Source: Isoetes taiwanensis (lineage: Eukaryota > Streptophyta > Lycopodiopsida > Isoetales > Isoetaceae). From it: a DNA stretch of 64,000 nucleotides. The position numbers and the translations under genes are program-made. Positions within the stretch are counted from its first letter, which is position 1. Each line of letters begins with the position of its first letter. The stretch covers positions 4,890,829 through 4,954,828 of the forward strand of contig JAJEKV010000041.1 in NCBI GenBank assembly GCA_021234155.1, in the 5' to 3' direction. The notes beneath the pieces are model-generated. The model ran no database searches. It was not told the DNA's origin and saw only the letters and a list, made by a program, of their open reading frames with translations. This document shows positions 11,708-23,376 of this stretch, in pieces.

Positions 11708-14022
11708 AGTCATTGGCTTGAATTGCCTTTTAGATGTGCTGCATTTGAAGACAAGCCATCATACGTGAAACCAATTGGATTTGTGTTAAAACAATGTCAA
11801 GATAGAAGTACGATGGATATCCTACTAATAGATGATAGTAGGTAAAAGATGATTTTCAATCCAAAATACAGCTTCATTTGTCCACCAGCTTGGGCAATTG
11901 ATCAGGTGAAAGATGACACACTAGTGACGAGATTTATACCATGGCTGACAGGGCTTCTGCATGCTTCAGATGTGCAAATGTATGTCTTTTAATCCAAATT
12001 TACTCCTTGTCGAAAAATGTAGATCGGCGATCTCGCACAAAGTATAGAAATGACTTGAAGAATTATGGAATGATTGCGCATAACCGTAAATAAGATGATA
12101 TGAGTTGAAATGTGTACCTTGTAAACCGCTAAAGATAATGCAAAACTATTCTCTTGTCTTTCAATTTTTAAGCTTTCAATTGATTCTAAATGTTTCTAAG
12201 TGTTTCAATTGTGTTTCTTAATGCTTTAATTGATTTTTAAATGTACGAACATGTACCAAAATGTATCAGGATGTACCAATATGTACTAAAATGCAGAGTT
12301 ACAGTCTGCCAGACAAGAAGTCATTTTTTAAGGCTTATTTGCATGATTTTTGTTGGATTAACCTGATGCACTTTCATGCAGATCTGTCAGAAAGTGCTTC
12401 AAGTGGAAATTTTGAAAAAAGGATCCATTTGCTTATTCTGCAAAAAATTGAAGCATTGACTTTTTTTTACTTGGTCAAACTGTCAATTTTGAAAGGGTTC
12501 TACAAACTTTCTGGGGCTAGACTTTTGGCCATACATTTCATCTAGCAATAACTTCCCTCCCTCTCTCTACTCTGCAAATCAATCAAAACCAAACCTTCCC
12601 AACTAATTCCCCAAGCCTGCCTTATTGCTAGTTTCCTTTTTTTTTATGACAAGAGCATAAAGAACATAGAACAAGGATATCCCTTTTATATGGTTGCCTT
12701 GGACGATAAAATCATATTCTATTCTATTCTTAAATTTATTCTATTGCTTTTGTGTGTTAGGCAAAAGATATTTCCTTAAAACAATTCGTAAGCTCAAAAA
12801 ACTTGACTATGCAATACAAACTTTTCTAATAATACATGGAAACACATGGCTAATCCTTATCCTACATAAATATTACGTTTCCACCTTGGAGGTGATGATA
12901 AATCTTTCAGTGCAATTGCCATTCTTCGAAATCTAGTATTCTTTATCTTTTCAAGGTTTGTTGCTTTGGAGATGTTCACGTGAATGCAACAACTTCTACT
13001 AGAGCAGTGTAATCCAGCCCTTTTGTTCTAGGAACATATGCCCTAACAATGTGGTTGTTTGCGTGATGCCATAGGTCACCTCTGGAATTAATTCATGCTG
13101 AAAACTCCTGAATTGTTTAAAGAGATTGAATTTTTATACAACCTCCAGCAGGTAGAGGGGTCACGATTTTGTAGGTAGGGAGATCAAGATTTTGCATTAT
13201 GTTGAAACCAAGAGAAGGCAGCAGAAAATAATCCTTCCATAGTTCCAACTAAAGATTTTAATTTATCGTACTATTTGAAGATTTGATGTACAACTTTTTG
13301 ATCACTTTTGTATAAATAACCATTTTGTAAGTCACACTAGATTGGCTTCATATTGTTGTGGACCATTATCTTGCTATAGATGACACTATCATACTAGCAT
13401 CCAAAGGCAAGCATCAACATCCTCTTTGGCAACCTTAATTGTAAGACATGAGAACAACAATGTCAAAAGAACTATAACATCAGATGAAATCGTCCACAGT
13501 TTTTAGAACCTCAGTCTATATTATTCATTATAAAGGATATTAAAAGCAACAATATTTCCCTGTCCCCGCAATTCCGACAGCAATTCTAGTGTTGCAAGCT
13601 TAAAAGAAGCTGCAACATTCCAAGGCATACTTACGATTTGGAAGATTTAAAAGATGTGCAGTTCTGATGTGGATTATAATGATGCGGATGGTAGGCAGTC
13701 GGACAAATGGATATAAAGGAAGTGCCTTAAATATTTTGAACATACAAGGACAACAACTCAATAGCTAGACCTACTTGAAATATCTTGCATTGATGTTTTA
13801 TAAAACAATGATGGTAAGGTTGAATTTGCTCAGGTTTCTTGGCAAAGCACCTAACAAACAAGACTCAAATGAATCAACTAAATCACACGGAAACCAGAAT
13901 TATGAGCCATGGTTCCTTGACCATGTACTGCATATACATACTAACTAGGATAGTTTTACTGAATGAAAATCAAGAACCTATATGCAAGTTTGTTCGTGCT
14001 TGTCAATATGATCTAGTAATAC
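11708..14022. other. No gene; small repeats and an old LINE tail
   Basis: Around 12238-12295 the word ATGTACCA or ATGTATCA recurs several times. Around 12690-12740 the sequence CTTGGACGATAAAATCATATTCTATTCTATTC resembles the 3' end and microsatellite tail of the LINEs further right, and may be all that remains of an old insertion. No coding signature otherwise. Confidence 0.45.
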
Positions 14023-15271
14023 TCATGCTTTTATTCTTGCCCTAGATGTACCATTTCGAGCAAGATCGCATAATAATGGTAAATGGGCTCTAAGCTGACA
14101 CGCAGTTATAATAAGAGCCGAGTCACCTAAAGATTTCATCCAGAGGAAAGTCGGTGCATCTTTTCTACCAGTTAAGGATCCTTTATGAAGAGTTCGAATT
14201 GCACCAGATGCACCAATTGTAATTTTGTTTTCGTCTATAGACAAACTGAATAACGTAGCTGCAACATTCTCCCTTGCCTCCATGCTGCCGCTCTTAAGGA
14301 CCTCAACAACAGGATCAATGGCCCCTGCTAACACAATAAGACCTTTGTTTTGGTCATGAAAAGAAAGGCTCAAAAGTGCAGTAATTGCATGTTCATGTGT
14401 TTTCAAGTCCGTTGTGGAAAGCAATCCAACTAGCAGCAGGATGCCTCATTGCCTCTTGATTCAGCATTGCAAACTCTATTTTGAATGCTTCTCCTGGCAA
14501 CTTTACACATGTCACATGCAGCAGCTCGCTGCCCATCAGTCTGTCTAGACAGCCTTTCAATGAAGGCACTAAGCCCAGGAGACAATTCTGTGCAGTGTCC
14601 AGTAGATTTGCCAGGCCTGCTTGGACCAACAACTCAATTCCATTAGATTAACACCATTGACTAATCAAACTTCGTAAACATAGTTGGGTGTTAGACTTAG
14701 ATGGAATAGAACTTAAGTCTTTGGACATGTTTTCTGCCCAACATCAATCCACTTTTGAATGCATGCATGTTCATATGTTTGCAGAGAGGGATAAGAGTGG
14801 ATAAGAGTAAGTCTAGGAAATTCCAACATACAGTAAATATACCAGGATGAACTTTATATGTACCTATCGAGTAGCTATAATAATAGGATCTTTCATCATG
14901 TCCACTGAAATGGCACAATGAAAATCATTTGGAATGACAGTTGAGTTGTGTTTCTCTGTTTTACATCCTCCAGCTACAAGTTTCTCATTGTCTATATCTG
15001 AAATTTCAAGATGAAAAATTTCTTTTACTTGTGCCAATAAAAGTAGCATTCCTTGCAACAAGGCCATCAAGATTGCCGGATTTTTTTATTGCCTTTTCTA
15101 ATGTCTGACACTCTTGCTTTAATTCAGCAACATTTGTCAGCTCTAATTTCCCAGCCAGCTTTACAAAGCATCCCTGTCGATATTCAGAATCTTCTTCAGC
15201 AAAGAGTGTGACAAGGCAGGCTTTCAACCCTGCCTTTTGCTCTTTTGAGCTGTGCATGTACAAGTTCAACC
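14023..15271 (-). pseudogene. Plant U-box/ARM ubiquitin ligase, decayed
   Basis: On the minus strand an acceptor (ATCTTCAG) at 15272 is followed by VELVHAQLKRAKGRV, then after a frameshift LAGKLELTNVAELKQECQ (the helical UND region of plant U-box proteins). After another shift comes the start of the U-box, VIPNDFHCAISVDMMKDPII. The exon ends ATR-stop-GGTACAT, where family members have A-T-G-Q before an intron, so CAG has become TAG. The rest of the U-box is missing. Further on there are ARM repeats (LSTTDLKTHEHAITALLSLS, SGSMEARENVAATLFSLS), with a frameshift near 14440. The frame then jumps from GRKDA to a last-repeat sequence ending NGTSRARIKA, so several ARM repeats are deleted. In life these enzymes ubiquitinate target proteins. 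Confidence 0.85.
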
Positions 15272-15340
15272 TGAAGATATATTATTCAAGATAATCAACC
15301 TTTAGGAATAACAAGATATACAACACTAAACCTAGACTTT

Positions 15341-16212
15341 AAAGATTTTTATCAATCCATGCAGATGAAGGATAACACAATAAGCTTTGCCTGGAATAAC
15401 TAACCGAATAAAATGGTTACGAAGAATGCTTGTATCCACGAACACTCAGCCAGCAGTGTCCTATCTCCTATCTTAAGAAAGCAGTTGACTGAAAGAGTAA
15501 ACGGGCAAGACATTGCATCCTCAAAACTTTCCTTAGATAAATGAATACGTGCGAGGACTAAATGAGGTTCTTCTATTCATGGATTGTATTTGCAGGCCTC
15601 CATAAGAACAGAACCAAAATAGTCTAAGCTATCTTGATGATCCACATCAGAACTTAGAGTTTTAAGGTACAGACTTCTGACCTGGGGTCAAATATTTCCG
15701 TGCAATAATTACAAACTGGAGGGGGCACAAGTTTCAAGTCTGGAAAAACAAGTTCTCCTTCCTTATCCTGCTCTTGCAATATGTGCTCATCTTCCCTAAG
15801 CAAGATTGTTACCAAAGCACCCATCTTAGAAAGATAATGCATCCATAACCCTGGCACTACATCTCCTAGCCATAGAGTTTTGTAATTATTACCCTAAAAA
15901 TCAAACTTCCCATCCAAGTGATCAAACATCATATCTTGCCAACTGTGAAGTTGATCAGCAAAATCTGCCATGGTGGGGATAAGAAAAATAACAATAAGAC
16001 GACGAGGGATCCTGATATCTACGCTTGTTTTTCTGTGCAAGACTACAATACCTTCAGCTGCTATAATACTCTATCAATGGCCTCCCATTTCTCAAAACTG
16101 CCTACACCATTTTCTTTTCTCAAAACTGCCTACACCATTTTCTTTGATCTTGGAACTGTTTACAACACAAAACAGATGGACTAATTCATCTGCAACATCT
16201 CCTACAAGATCC
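15341..16212 (-). pseudogene. DUF6817-like gene, 3' half (partner of 4693-5256)
   Basis: On the minus strand, starting GGATCTTGTAGGAGATG, it encodes VADELVHLFCVVNSSKIKE, then FEKWEAIDRVLYQLEGIVVL, PTMADFADQLHSWQDMMFD and WLGDVVPGLWMHYLSKMGAL. After a CNYCTEIFDPRSE segment come FGSVLMEACKYNP and EEPHLVLARIHLSKESFEDA, which looks like a TPR-type helix pair. It matches 3897-4700 along its length in inverted orientation and is somewhat better preserved, though stops remain after CKYNP and elsewhere. The start corresponds, within about six bases, to where copy 2 ends at 5256. Confidence 0.68.
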
Positions 16213-17471
16213 GCATGCTACTTATACTTGACGAAGTAGACAAAATAAAGAATAATGATGAAATTGATGAGATCATAAGTGCAGTGATTCCAGGTTCCTA
16301 TTGCTTAATGATATTCAATTCTAAGTCAACTGAAAGTCGTTACACGTATTTTGTTTTCCTCTTTTTCTGCAGACCCAATAGAAAATTCTTAATTGCACGA
16401 TATCGTCATGAAATACATGGTCCATGGCCCATGTGGACCACGTTGTCAAGCTCGAAATAAAAATACTGAATTGATAAAATGCACGAAAGGATTTCAAAAA
16501 AAATTTATTGATTGTACTATGATTAAACAAGAAAAGAGACATGGTGGTTGACAATAGTATGATTGTTCCTTACAATCCTCATCTATCAAAAAAGTATCAA
16601 GCACATATAAATGTAGAGCAGTGCTTTAGTGTCAACAGTGTGAAGTATTTTTACACACAAAGGCCATGACTGTGCATGTATGAAAATCATGAACCAATCA
16701 AGCTTGGATGCTATGGCAATATACAATTGGGATGAAGTGTCATACATCGATACTTCTCTGCACCAGAAGCAATTTGGAGGTTAAATTCATACAAAATGCA
16801 CGATAACTTTCATATTGTATATTGATTACTAGTCCCACCTCCCAAACAAGCAAATGATATACTATCAAGAAGTCCATGAAAAGCAAGCTATTCAATTGGC
16901 AAAAAAAAGCAAACCATGTTAATTGCTTGATTTGAGCTCAACAAAATTGACAAAGAAGCACACAAGTACACATACCCAGAAATACCACAAAACAAATTTG
17001 ACAAAACAGGCACAGCATGGAAGAATAGAGAAACAAGAATAAAGGTAATTACAAGAATGTACAATGTTAGCCCAAGAGATACTGAAAGATACTATCTTCG
17101 ACTTCTACTACTACATAGGCTAGGAATGACAAGCTTCAATCAGACACTATTTGTTAACAGCAAGCTATGCAATAGTTTCCATGAAGCAGCAGATGATCTA
17201 GAATGGGAAAGGACACTAGAAGATGTAGCTAGCTTCCAAATGCCCACTCAATTGCGCCAAACATTTGCTTTCATATGCATACATGGTCCACCCTCAGACC
17301 CCCCTTCAATTATGGAACAAGCTCATGTCCCAAATGTCTGAAGACTACAAGCGACATATGCCAGACGAATATGCTTACAATGCAACTCTCACATATATAA
17401 ATGATATATTTCTTGCAAATGGTACCTCCTGCAATCCCTTTAAAAGCCAAAAAACAAATACATCATTCTAA
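16213..17471 (+). mobile_element. Helitron Rep/helicase, downstream half
   Basis: The plus strand starts inside the HUH region: MLLILDEVDKIKNNDEIDEI followed by ISAVIP. After a damaged stretch at about 16411-16550 comes KYMVHGPCGPRCQARNKN and CTKGFQKKFIDCTM, the conserved M-x-HGPCG...C...C-x-K-x-F motifs of Helitron Rep. From 16930 it continues ELNKIDKEAHKYTYPEIP, then WKNRETRIKVITRMYNVSPR and ERYYLRLLLLH, then FQMPTQLRQTFA. One frameshift later come LWNKLMSQMSEDYKRHMP and more. This is the linker before the PIF1-like helicase; the helicase itself is absent. Confidence 0.8.
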
Positions 17472-19225
17472 GCAGCATTAAATACAATCCCAATGCGTAA
17501 ATATTCTCTTTCATTATTCTCTAAATATTGTCTTTCGTTTGCGTCTCTCTTTGCATTTGCAAAGACACAATCAAGTCCTACCATACATTAAAAAGAATGA
17601 CTTCCAACAATCATGATTCTATTTCCTATCAATAAACATCCATGATACATTCTCTAAGTTTTAAATCAGATAAAAAATCTTATACATATATCCTCGACAT
17701 ATCACAATTTAACATCTCATAATAAATGTAACACATTCATACACAACGCATTAGTGTCCGAGTCTTCATATACAATCACATGGAATGCCTATCGAAAGTG
17801 GGCAATTTTCTAGTATACAAATATAACACAGTTCATCACACTTCACCACATCAGCTCGTTTTTATTTGGATACTATGTACATATCTACACTTCACCACAT
17901 CAGCTCGTTTTTAGTTGTCCGTGCTGCATCAATATTTGCAATCACGTTTTATGCACAACTGAGTTAACGCCCTTGTTGACCAATTTTTTGGCACCCGGTC
18001 AACATGGAAAGAGTTGGCAAACAAAACCATTGGAGGGGGAGGGGGGGAGGGACTTTGTGGCTTTAAAACCTTAAAAATGGTTTAATGGTTGAGATGAAGA
18101 GATGAATTAAAGGGGCGAGATTAAGAGGTCATATATGAAGGGTGGAGACCAAGAGGTGTTGAAAAACATTTTTTGAGGAGCACAAGCTCCTCCTCTTTTC
18201 CCCCTCCACAATTTTAGGAATGGTGGCAGCCTCCGCACAACGTTGTTCAATGGCCCTCCATAGTTCAGAGACATAGAGGGTTCCTCTTGTGTTTCATTCG
18301 TATGCTTATTATTGGACCTATATTAATTCTTCAGTCTTGTTCCAATTCTGGTGATCTAGATTTTGCCTTTTGAGGCCAGATGATGGGGGTGTGAGAAAAT
18401 CTGCCATCAGAATGGAGATTCTACTGAGATCTGCTACTTCTCCGAGATCGCCATTTTGGTGCTACTCCTTTCCCTCTCAGATCTGAAAGAAAGAAGCAAA
18501 AGACAAAAAAAAGATCTCATATACATTTGTGCAGGTCGCTCATCGGATCTATTGCAGAAACATTTAATACTTCTTGGATATTTTTTGGAGAGCCTAGCAA
18601 GGCCAGCCCTTCATTGCTATCAAATCCATAACAACCTTGTGCCCTGCCATGATTTTTTGCTGCTGCAGACCGAAATCGGATCTACTCCCATGCTACTACA
18701 GTTGTTTCTGCAAACAATGAAATGGGAAGATCAAGTAAAAAAAAGAGTGGGAAAGTTGAAACCACGAGTTTAATACCCCCATTTCACAATACCCCCTCTA
18801 AAATCCAAGCCCAAATCAGGAGCCAATAAATGCACCGAATTTATTTTGGCAAAATGCACAAGTTGGAGTTGTCACAAGACATGCTATGGTCTGCACCTGA
18901 AAAGTGCCAAGGCATTACAAAACAATAGGATGAAGAATTGCCAGAGTACTTAGCATATCGATGGAAAAATGACCCCATTTTGCCATTCAAACCTTTCAAT
19001 TTTGTTGTCACACCTTTAAATGTTCGGCTTGCCTGAACTGGCAGTTGAACTCTCTCTACCACCCTGTCTAGATTTACAACAAATTCCCTATCAAAAAGGG
19101 AAACAACTGAGGGAAGCTCCGCATACCTTGATCACCTTAACCACTTTACATCCTGCAAACCGCATTCTGGCTCATGGACAGAGTTTTTTACATACAATTT
19201 CCTGGCTCCTCTCTATTTTGATTTT
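17472..19225. other. No gene recognised
   Basis: Mostly A/T-rich sequence with no recognisable coding or RNA feature. A guanine-rich run at about 18033-18054 could form a G-quadruplex on the plus strand. Frames at 18456-18773 (+) and 18841-19062 (-) show no motif I know. Confidence 0.5.
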
Positions 19226-21900
19226 CTAGGTGGAGTGCTGCCACAAACTATACTTCATTTGCTTTTCCCAGCCATGCTTTTGGTAAACAATCAGGTGGTT
19301 TAGCAAATCCTGAGACAGACATTCCTGAAATATTTCTATTTGCATCGTAATCCCCAAATAGTTTCTTGGATGGATGCTGAGTATTATTATTTGTTCGTCT
19401 GTTAAGACTCTTTGAAAGTAAATTGGTGTTGACATATACACGACCTGTACAAATACATTGAAGAGAAACATTAATGAACAAGAATAAGACTCAGAGACAA
19501 TTTTTCGTTTCTCATCTTTTGATATTTGGACATGTCAACAACAACAGTCTCAACTAGCAATCAATCTGTAGATGTCCTGCAAAAACCGGATTCATATTCC
19601 ATAAATTCTGAACCTAAAATGAAATTTATCATGCATGTCCTTGAACTATAGGGCCTCCTGTAAAGATGACTCCATAAAACAAATAAAAATGCTCTCTATA
19701 AATATACCATGAAAGGATGGTGAAAATCCCGCAACCTTTCTACTTTTTTAAGCAGTTTGTACATAATAAAATAAGAGCACAGAGGATATACCAGGGATAG
19801 AATGTGGTGTAGCAGGAACCGTATGAACTAGGTTCGATCTCGAGAAAGGTTGCTTATTGATTGACGGCATTGGTGTTTCTAGTACAATATGACTACTGTG
19901 TCCACGAACCTTTACTTCTTTCACATCTTGATGCTTAGGCTTGTTTCTTGGCATGTGGCCCGGTGCTGCTAGAGGGTCCTTAACTCTGAGTAAATTCTCC
20001 CGCTTTGGATATGAGAAATATTCTAGCTCTTTATCTTTTCTTTTGCTTCTTTCAACCTTCTTTCAACAGAATTTACATCAGTAAATTGTTTTGTAGCACC
20101 CACCCTAATTAACCTGCATTCACCACCCCCATCATGTAATGATGCAGTTTGCAGAGCCTTCATCATGTTCCAGCTTACCAGAAGAGTTTTTGCATGGATG
20201 ACTTGATAATGGAATCTCCTCCAAAGTAGGCATTATATCAGCTGTAGTGTTGTAAAGCCGCTAGACTCTATAAAATGATTTCTGGAAGAGAATCGCAATA
20301 TCTGACAAGATCTATTGTAAAAAATAAGCTCAGTAAGCAAAATAGAAGTGCAATCTGTTGAGTGTTTGTTTTTTTTGCCTATCCTCATTTTCATTGCTTT
20401 CTTACGCACAATAAAAAACGTGAAAGAAATAAAGTCAATACCCTGAACGTACACGATTACTGAAGTCTAAAAGATCTTCTCCAAAAATTCCACCTGGTAG
20501 ATTAAACTGAATTCCGTCCCACAGCATGCTGTGAGTTGGCTGCATAATTCATCGGCATGCTTATTCTCCGTGTGATCAACTTGACCCTGTCTAGCAGCAA
20601 GAATTATCTCAAGGCAAAGCTTTATTTGAAGTAGATATCTGGTACAAGTTAAATATTTCCAAAAGAAAAACATTTCACGAGATAATAGAAGGAAAGGAAA
20701 TCAGATAGAACAGGATAGTCTCTGACTTTAGCTGCATTACTAAGCCTAGATGCTCGATGTTGATCAGCTCCAAATGCTTACGAGCAAGAACTTTGGGAGA
20801 TTTAAGAAGTAGATCCCTTAGTCAATTAGGTACCAATTTGTTTAGTCCATTACTTCCTTCACTTTCATTGTCAGCATTCTCACCTGCATGTTCAGGTTGC
20901 CTAATTAAAATTTCAATAACACGTAATGAGCCTCTAACAGCACGGCTTGCAAAAGTTTGGATGTCCAGTCAACCAAATTACGGCAGCTGTCAAGCTTTTC
21001 AGCCAGTGAATCAATATAATCATGAGCCTCATTGATTGTTAACACAGATACAGCATCAGCCTTGCATACTGACTGCCTATTGCATTCTTCAGAGATTGTT
21101 CCTTCCATGACCTTATCTTGTAACATCAGATAGTGCAACAACTTATCCTTCTTCACCTTAAAATCTTGACAAAGGACCTTCATTAAGTCATAAGTCTGGC
21201 CTTCAGTGACTTAAGCTTCTTTTTCTCTTGCTGCAGCCAGCACTTGAATGCTCTCATACACCTCGTTGTTAAATCATTATGTCCTCCAGCAATGGGCAAT
21301 CTAACTTGTATTTATTCTCTAGCTCAAGAAACTTTATATAGCTTGGCCATGCCACATTGTAGTCAGTTGTATCTAATTCTTCTTTCGTACAAACCTTCGC
21401 CTTTTTAGATGTCAAATGACCACGTTCATTTGCTCTTTGCTTCTTCAAAAAAACTTTGCAACTATGTAAGTGTTCAAGCTTTTCAAACCTTACCCTATCT
21501 CCGCTGACATTTCCTGGAGATTCCATATTTGTACCTTTGAAGGACTTAGTTATAACTTTTGCTTTGTGGAATGAAAGGTCTATGAGTTCATCAACATATT
21601 CTGCCATTCTAAAAATACATGAACAAAGGGCCAGTGGTTCCAGTATTCTCAAAAGACTGAATTTCTGATTGGATGAAACTATCTCTATCTCTGCATGAAG
21701 TACAGCAACACACTGTTCCCGTGCTATGGAAGATAAAAAAAGATGGGTTACAGGTTTTCTAGGCTCGAAATCACCCGCATTTTCCTGAAACTGCCATATC
21801 ATTATCTTCAATTTCGGGCTTATTCTTTGGATGTTGCTTGAGAATACTAGAAAGGGCAACAAACCTTTCAGGCAAGAGGGCATTTACTTTACCTTTTGTT
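19226..21900 (-). pseudogene. Unidentified multi-exon gene or relic (possibly Treslin/TICRR-like)
   Basis: On the minus strand several protein-like blocks occur in order, broken by frameshifts or introns I could not all resolve. They are KVNALLPERFVALSSILKQH; LFLSSIAREQCVAVLHAEIE with YVDELIDLSFHKAK; DYNVAWPSYIKFLELENKYK; CMRAFKCWLQQEKKKLKSLK; KKDKLLHYLMLQDKVM; LQIKLCLEIILAARQG with a GGIFGEDLLDFSNRVRSG-like block; and KRENLLRVKDPLAAPGHMPR with VLETPMPS and TVPATPHSIPG. The R-x-L-L-R-V-K-D-P-L and V-L-E-T-P blocks and the G-G-x-F-G-E block remind me of plant Treslin-type replication factors. That is a recollection, not an alignment. At least two frame breaks fall within blocks, so it is probably decayed. 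Confidence 0.33.
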
Positions 21901-23376
21901 AAACTGCAAAGTCAAACAGCAAAAGTCAGAGCTCCGACAAAATCCAGATTCCAAATCCAGACAGCCACTTTCTACTTATAAATCCACACAATAAGGCTGC
22001 TACATATTTTTGATACCTAGGCAATCAGTAAAAGACAAGTTTCCTCAACTCTGAACCTGTCTTTCTTTTCTTTCTTCCCTTCACACACTTTGCCTGTGAA
22101 CATTTAAAACTACTTCTACAGTTTCTCCTTAGACTGGACGCATATGGTATAAAAAGTTGTAGCACTTACATAATGGTATATGTGGTATATCCTTACATTG
22201 GGAAGAGGCAAAACGGTCTCATAACATCAATAACAAGGACACTTAGCATACCAACTTGGCAATGTGCATGCCTGAACCAATCATCTTGTTTGCAAGTAAA
22301 AAAAGAGGCCATTGGACCAGATTGCCTTTCCCAAGTTTGAAGGCATGAGAAACAGCTCAGAGTCTGCAATAGACTCCCAGAACAACAAAGCAAGTCATCG
22401 TTGTAGTAGCAACCACTGCGATGAACCCAATACATTGATATATTCTTCTGCTGGAGGTTATCATTCCAAAATGCAGCAAAGAAGCTGTTCACATGTAGTA
22501 TCCTGTAACATGCATGTCAAATTGTAAGTACAGATGCACTTGTAGTTGTATCAAAATAGGAAATTTAAACCTTAACAGTTCTGAAGCTATGATGAGAAAA
22601 CCTCATAAAATCAAAGCTTTGGTATGTTTTGCAAGAGCATGAACAAATTTCTGGAAGACAAATACTAGTTGTAGAGACAATGCCAGCCAACAATGCAATA
22701 AAGCATAAAAGGTTTACATGGTATGGCATATTGAATCTGTTGCATTGCTCTCAGTGGTGGTGTGGCATATGGAAGGAAAAGTTGGAATAGGCATTTACCG
22801 TTCTCTTGCTTCTGCCACCCACTTGTCTGGACAAACAACCTTTTGCGCACTTCATTAGAATTAAAAAATGGAAGGAATAACTTTCCCGTATAAATGGTAC
22901 CATCTTATGTACAAATATTTGCAAGGAAGTTAAAAAAAGCATTTGCGAATCATTCCGAAATAGCAAATCTTTAGCTAAAAAACACCATTCAAAAAATATG
23001 AGGATCTTTCAACCAAGTACATTATGAGGCCGACGTACCTCTCCAAGGCGAGATGTTGCACAATACAGGTCACGATATAATGCAGAAATAATGATATATC
23101 GTATTTGGAGACCAAGGAAGTATATACGGAAGACAACAGTCATGGGAGTCATGTCATGGATCTTCTCATGGGAGTCATGTCATGGATCTTCTGCTTCTAG
23201 TTCAATGTTTGTGTACTATGTACCATTCAACAACAAAAACCACAACATAATGATGTTTCTAACATCTAAATATATAGTATAAACCACAATAATAAATGAT
23301 ATAATGTCATAATAAGATACTCCAAAATTAAAACATATAATAATGATAAATAATAAAGTACATCTTTTAATAAAAA
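21901..23376. other. No gene recognised; one candidate exon
   Basis: On the minus strand near 22800-22856, a frame reading NEVRKRLFVQTSGWQKQENG ends at a GTAAAT donor and might be an upstream exon of the neighbouring relic. A 26-bp tandem duplication lies at 23141-23192 (CATGGGAGTCATGTCATGG unit). Otherwise nothing. Confidence 0.4.

Larger units (their letters stand above)
5257..16212. other. Inferred 10.96-kb inversion
   Basis: Two unrelated sequences are each cut at the same pair of coordinates. The DUF6817-like copy 2 stops at 5256 (+) and resumes at 16212 (-). The Helitron Rep stops at 5257 (-) and resumes at 16213 (+). Reversing 5257-16212 would put both back in order and in one orientation, with only about five or six bases lost at each join, like end joining of broken ends. 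Breakpoints are seen directly; the inversion is inferred. Confidence 0.8.

Noticed and set aside
3897-16212. A giant transposon with the 0.85-kb inverted copies as its terminal repeats
   Set aside because: The inverted copies encode a host-like gene and one is part of an unbroken tandem copy. Tandem duplication plus inversion accounts for them without a transposon.
16215-16338. Possible NB-ARC (disease-resistance) fragment: LLILDEVDK followed by a G-S-Y-C block
   Set aside because: The same frame fits Helitron Rep better (D-E-I-D-E-I-I-S-A-x-I-P just after the HUH motif), and Helitron motifs continue directly downstream.
18033-18054. G-quadruplex as a regulatory element
   Set aside because: The guanine run is real but no gene is near, so there is no basis for a function.
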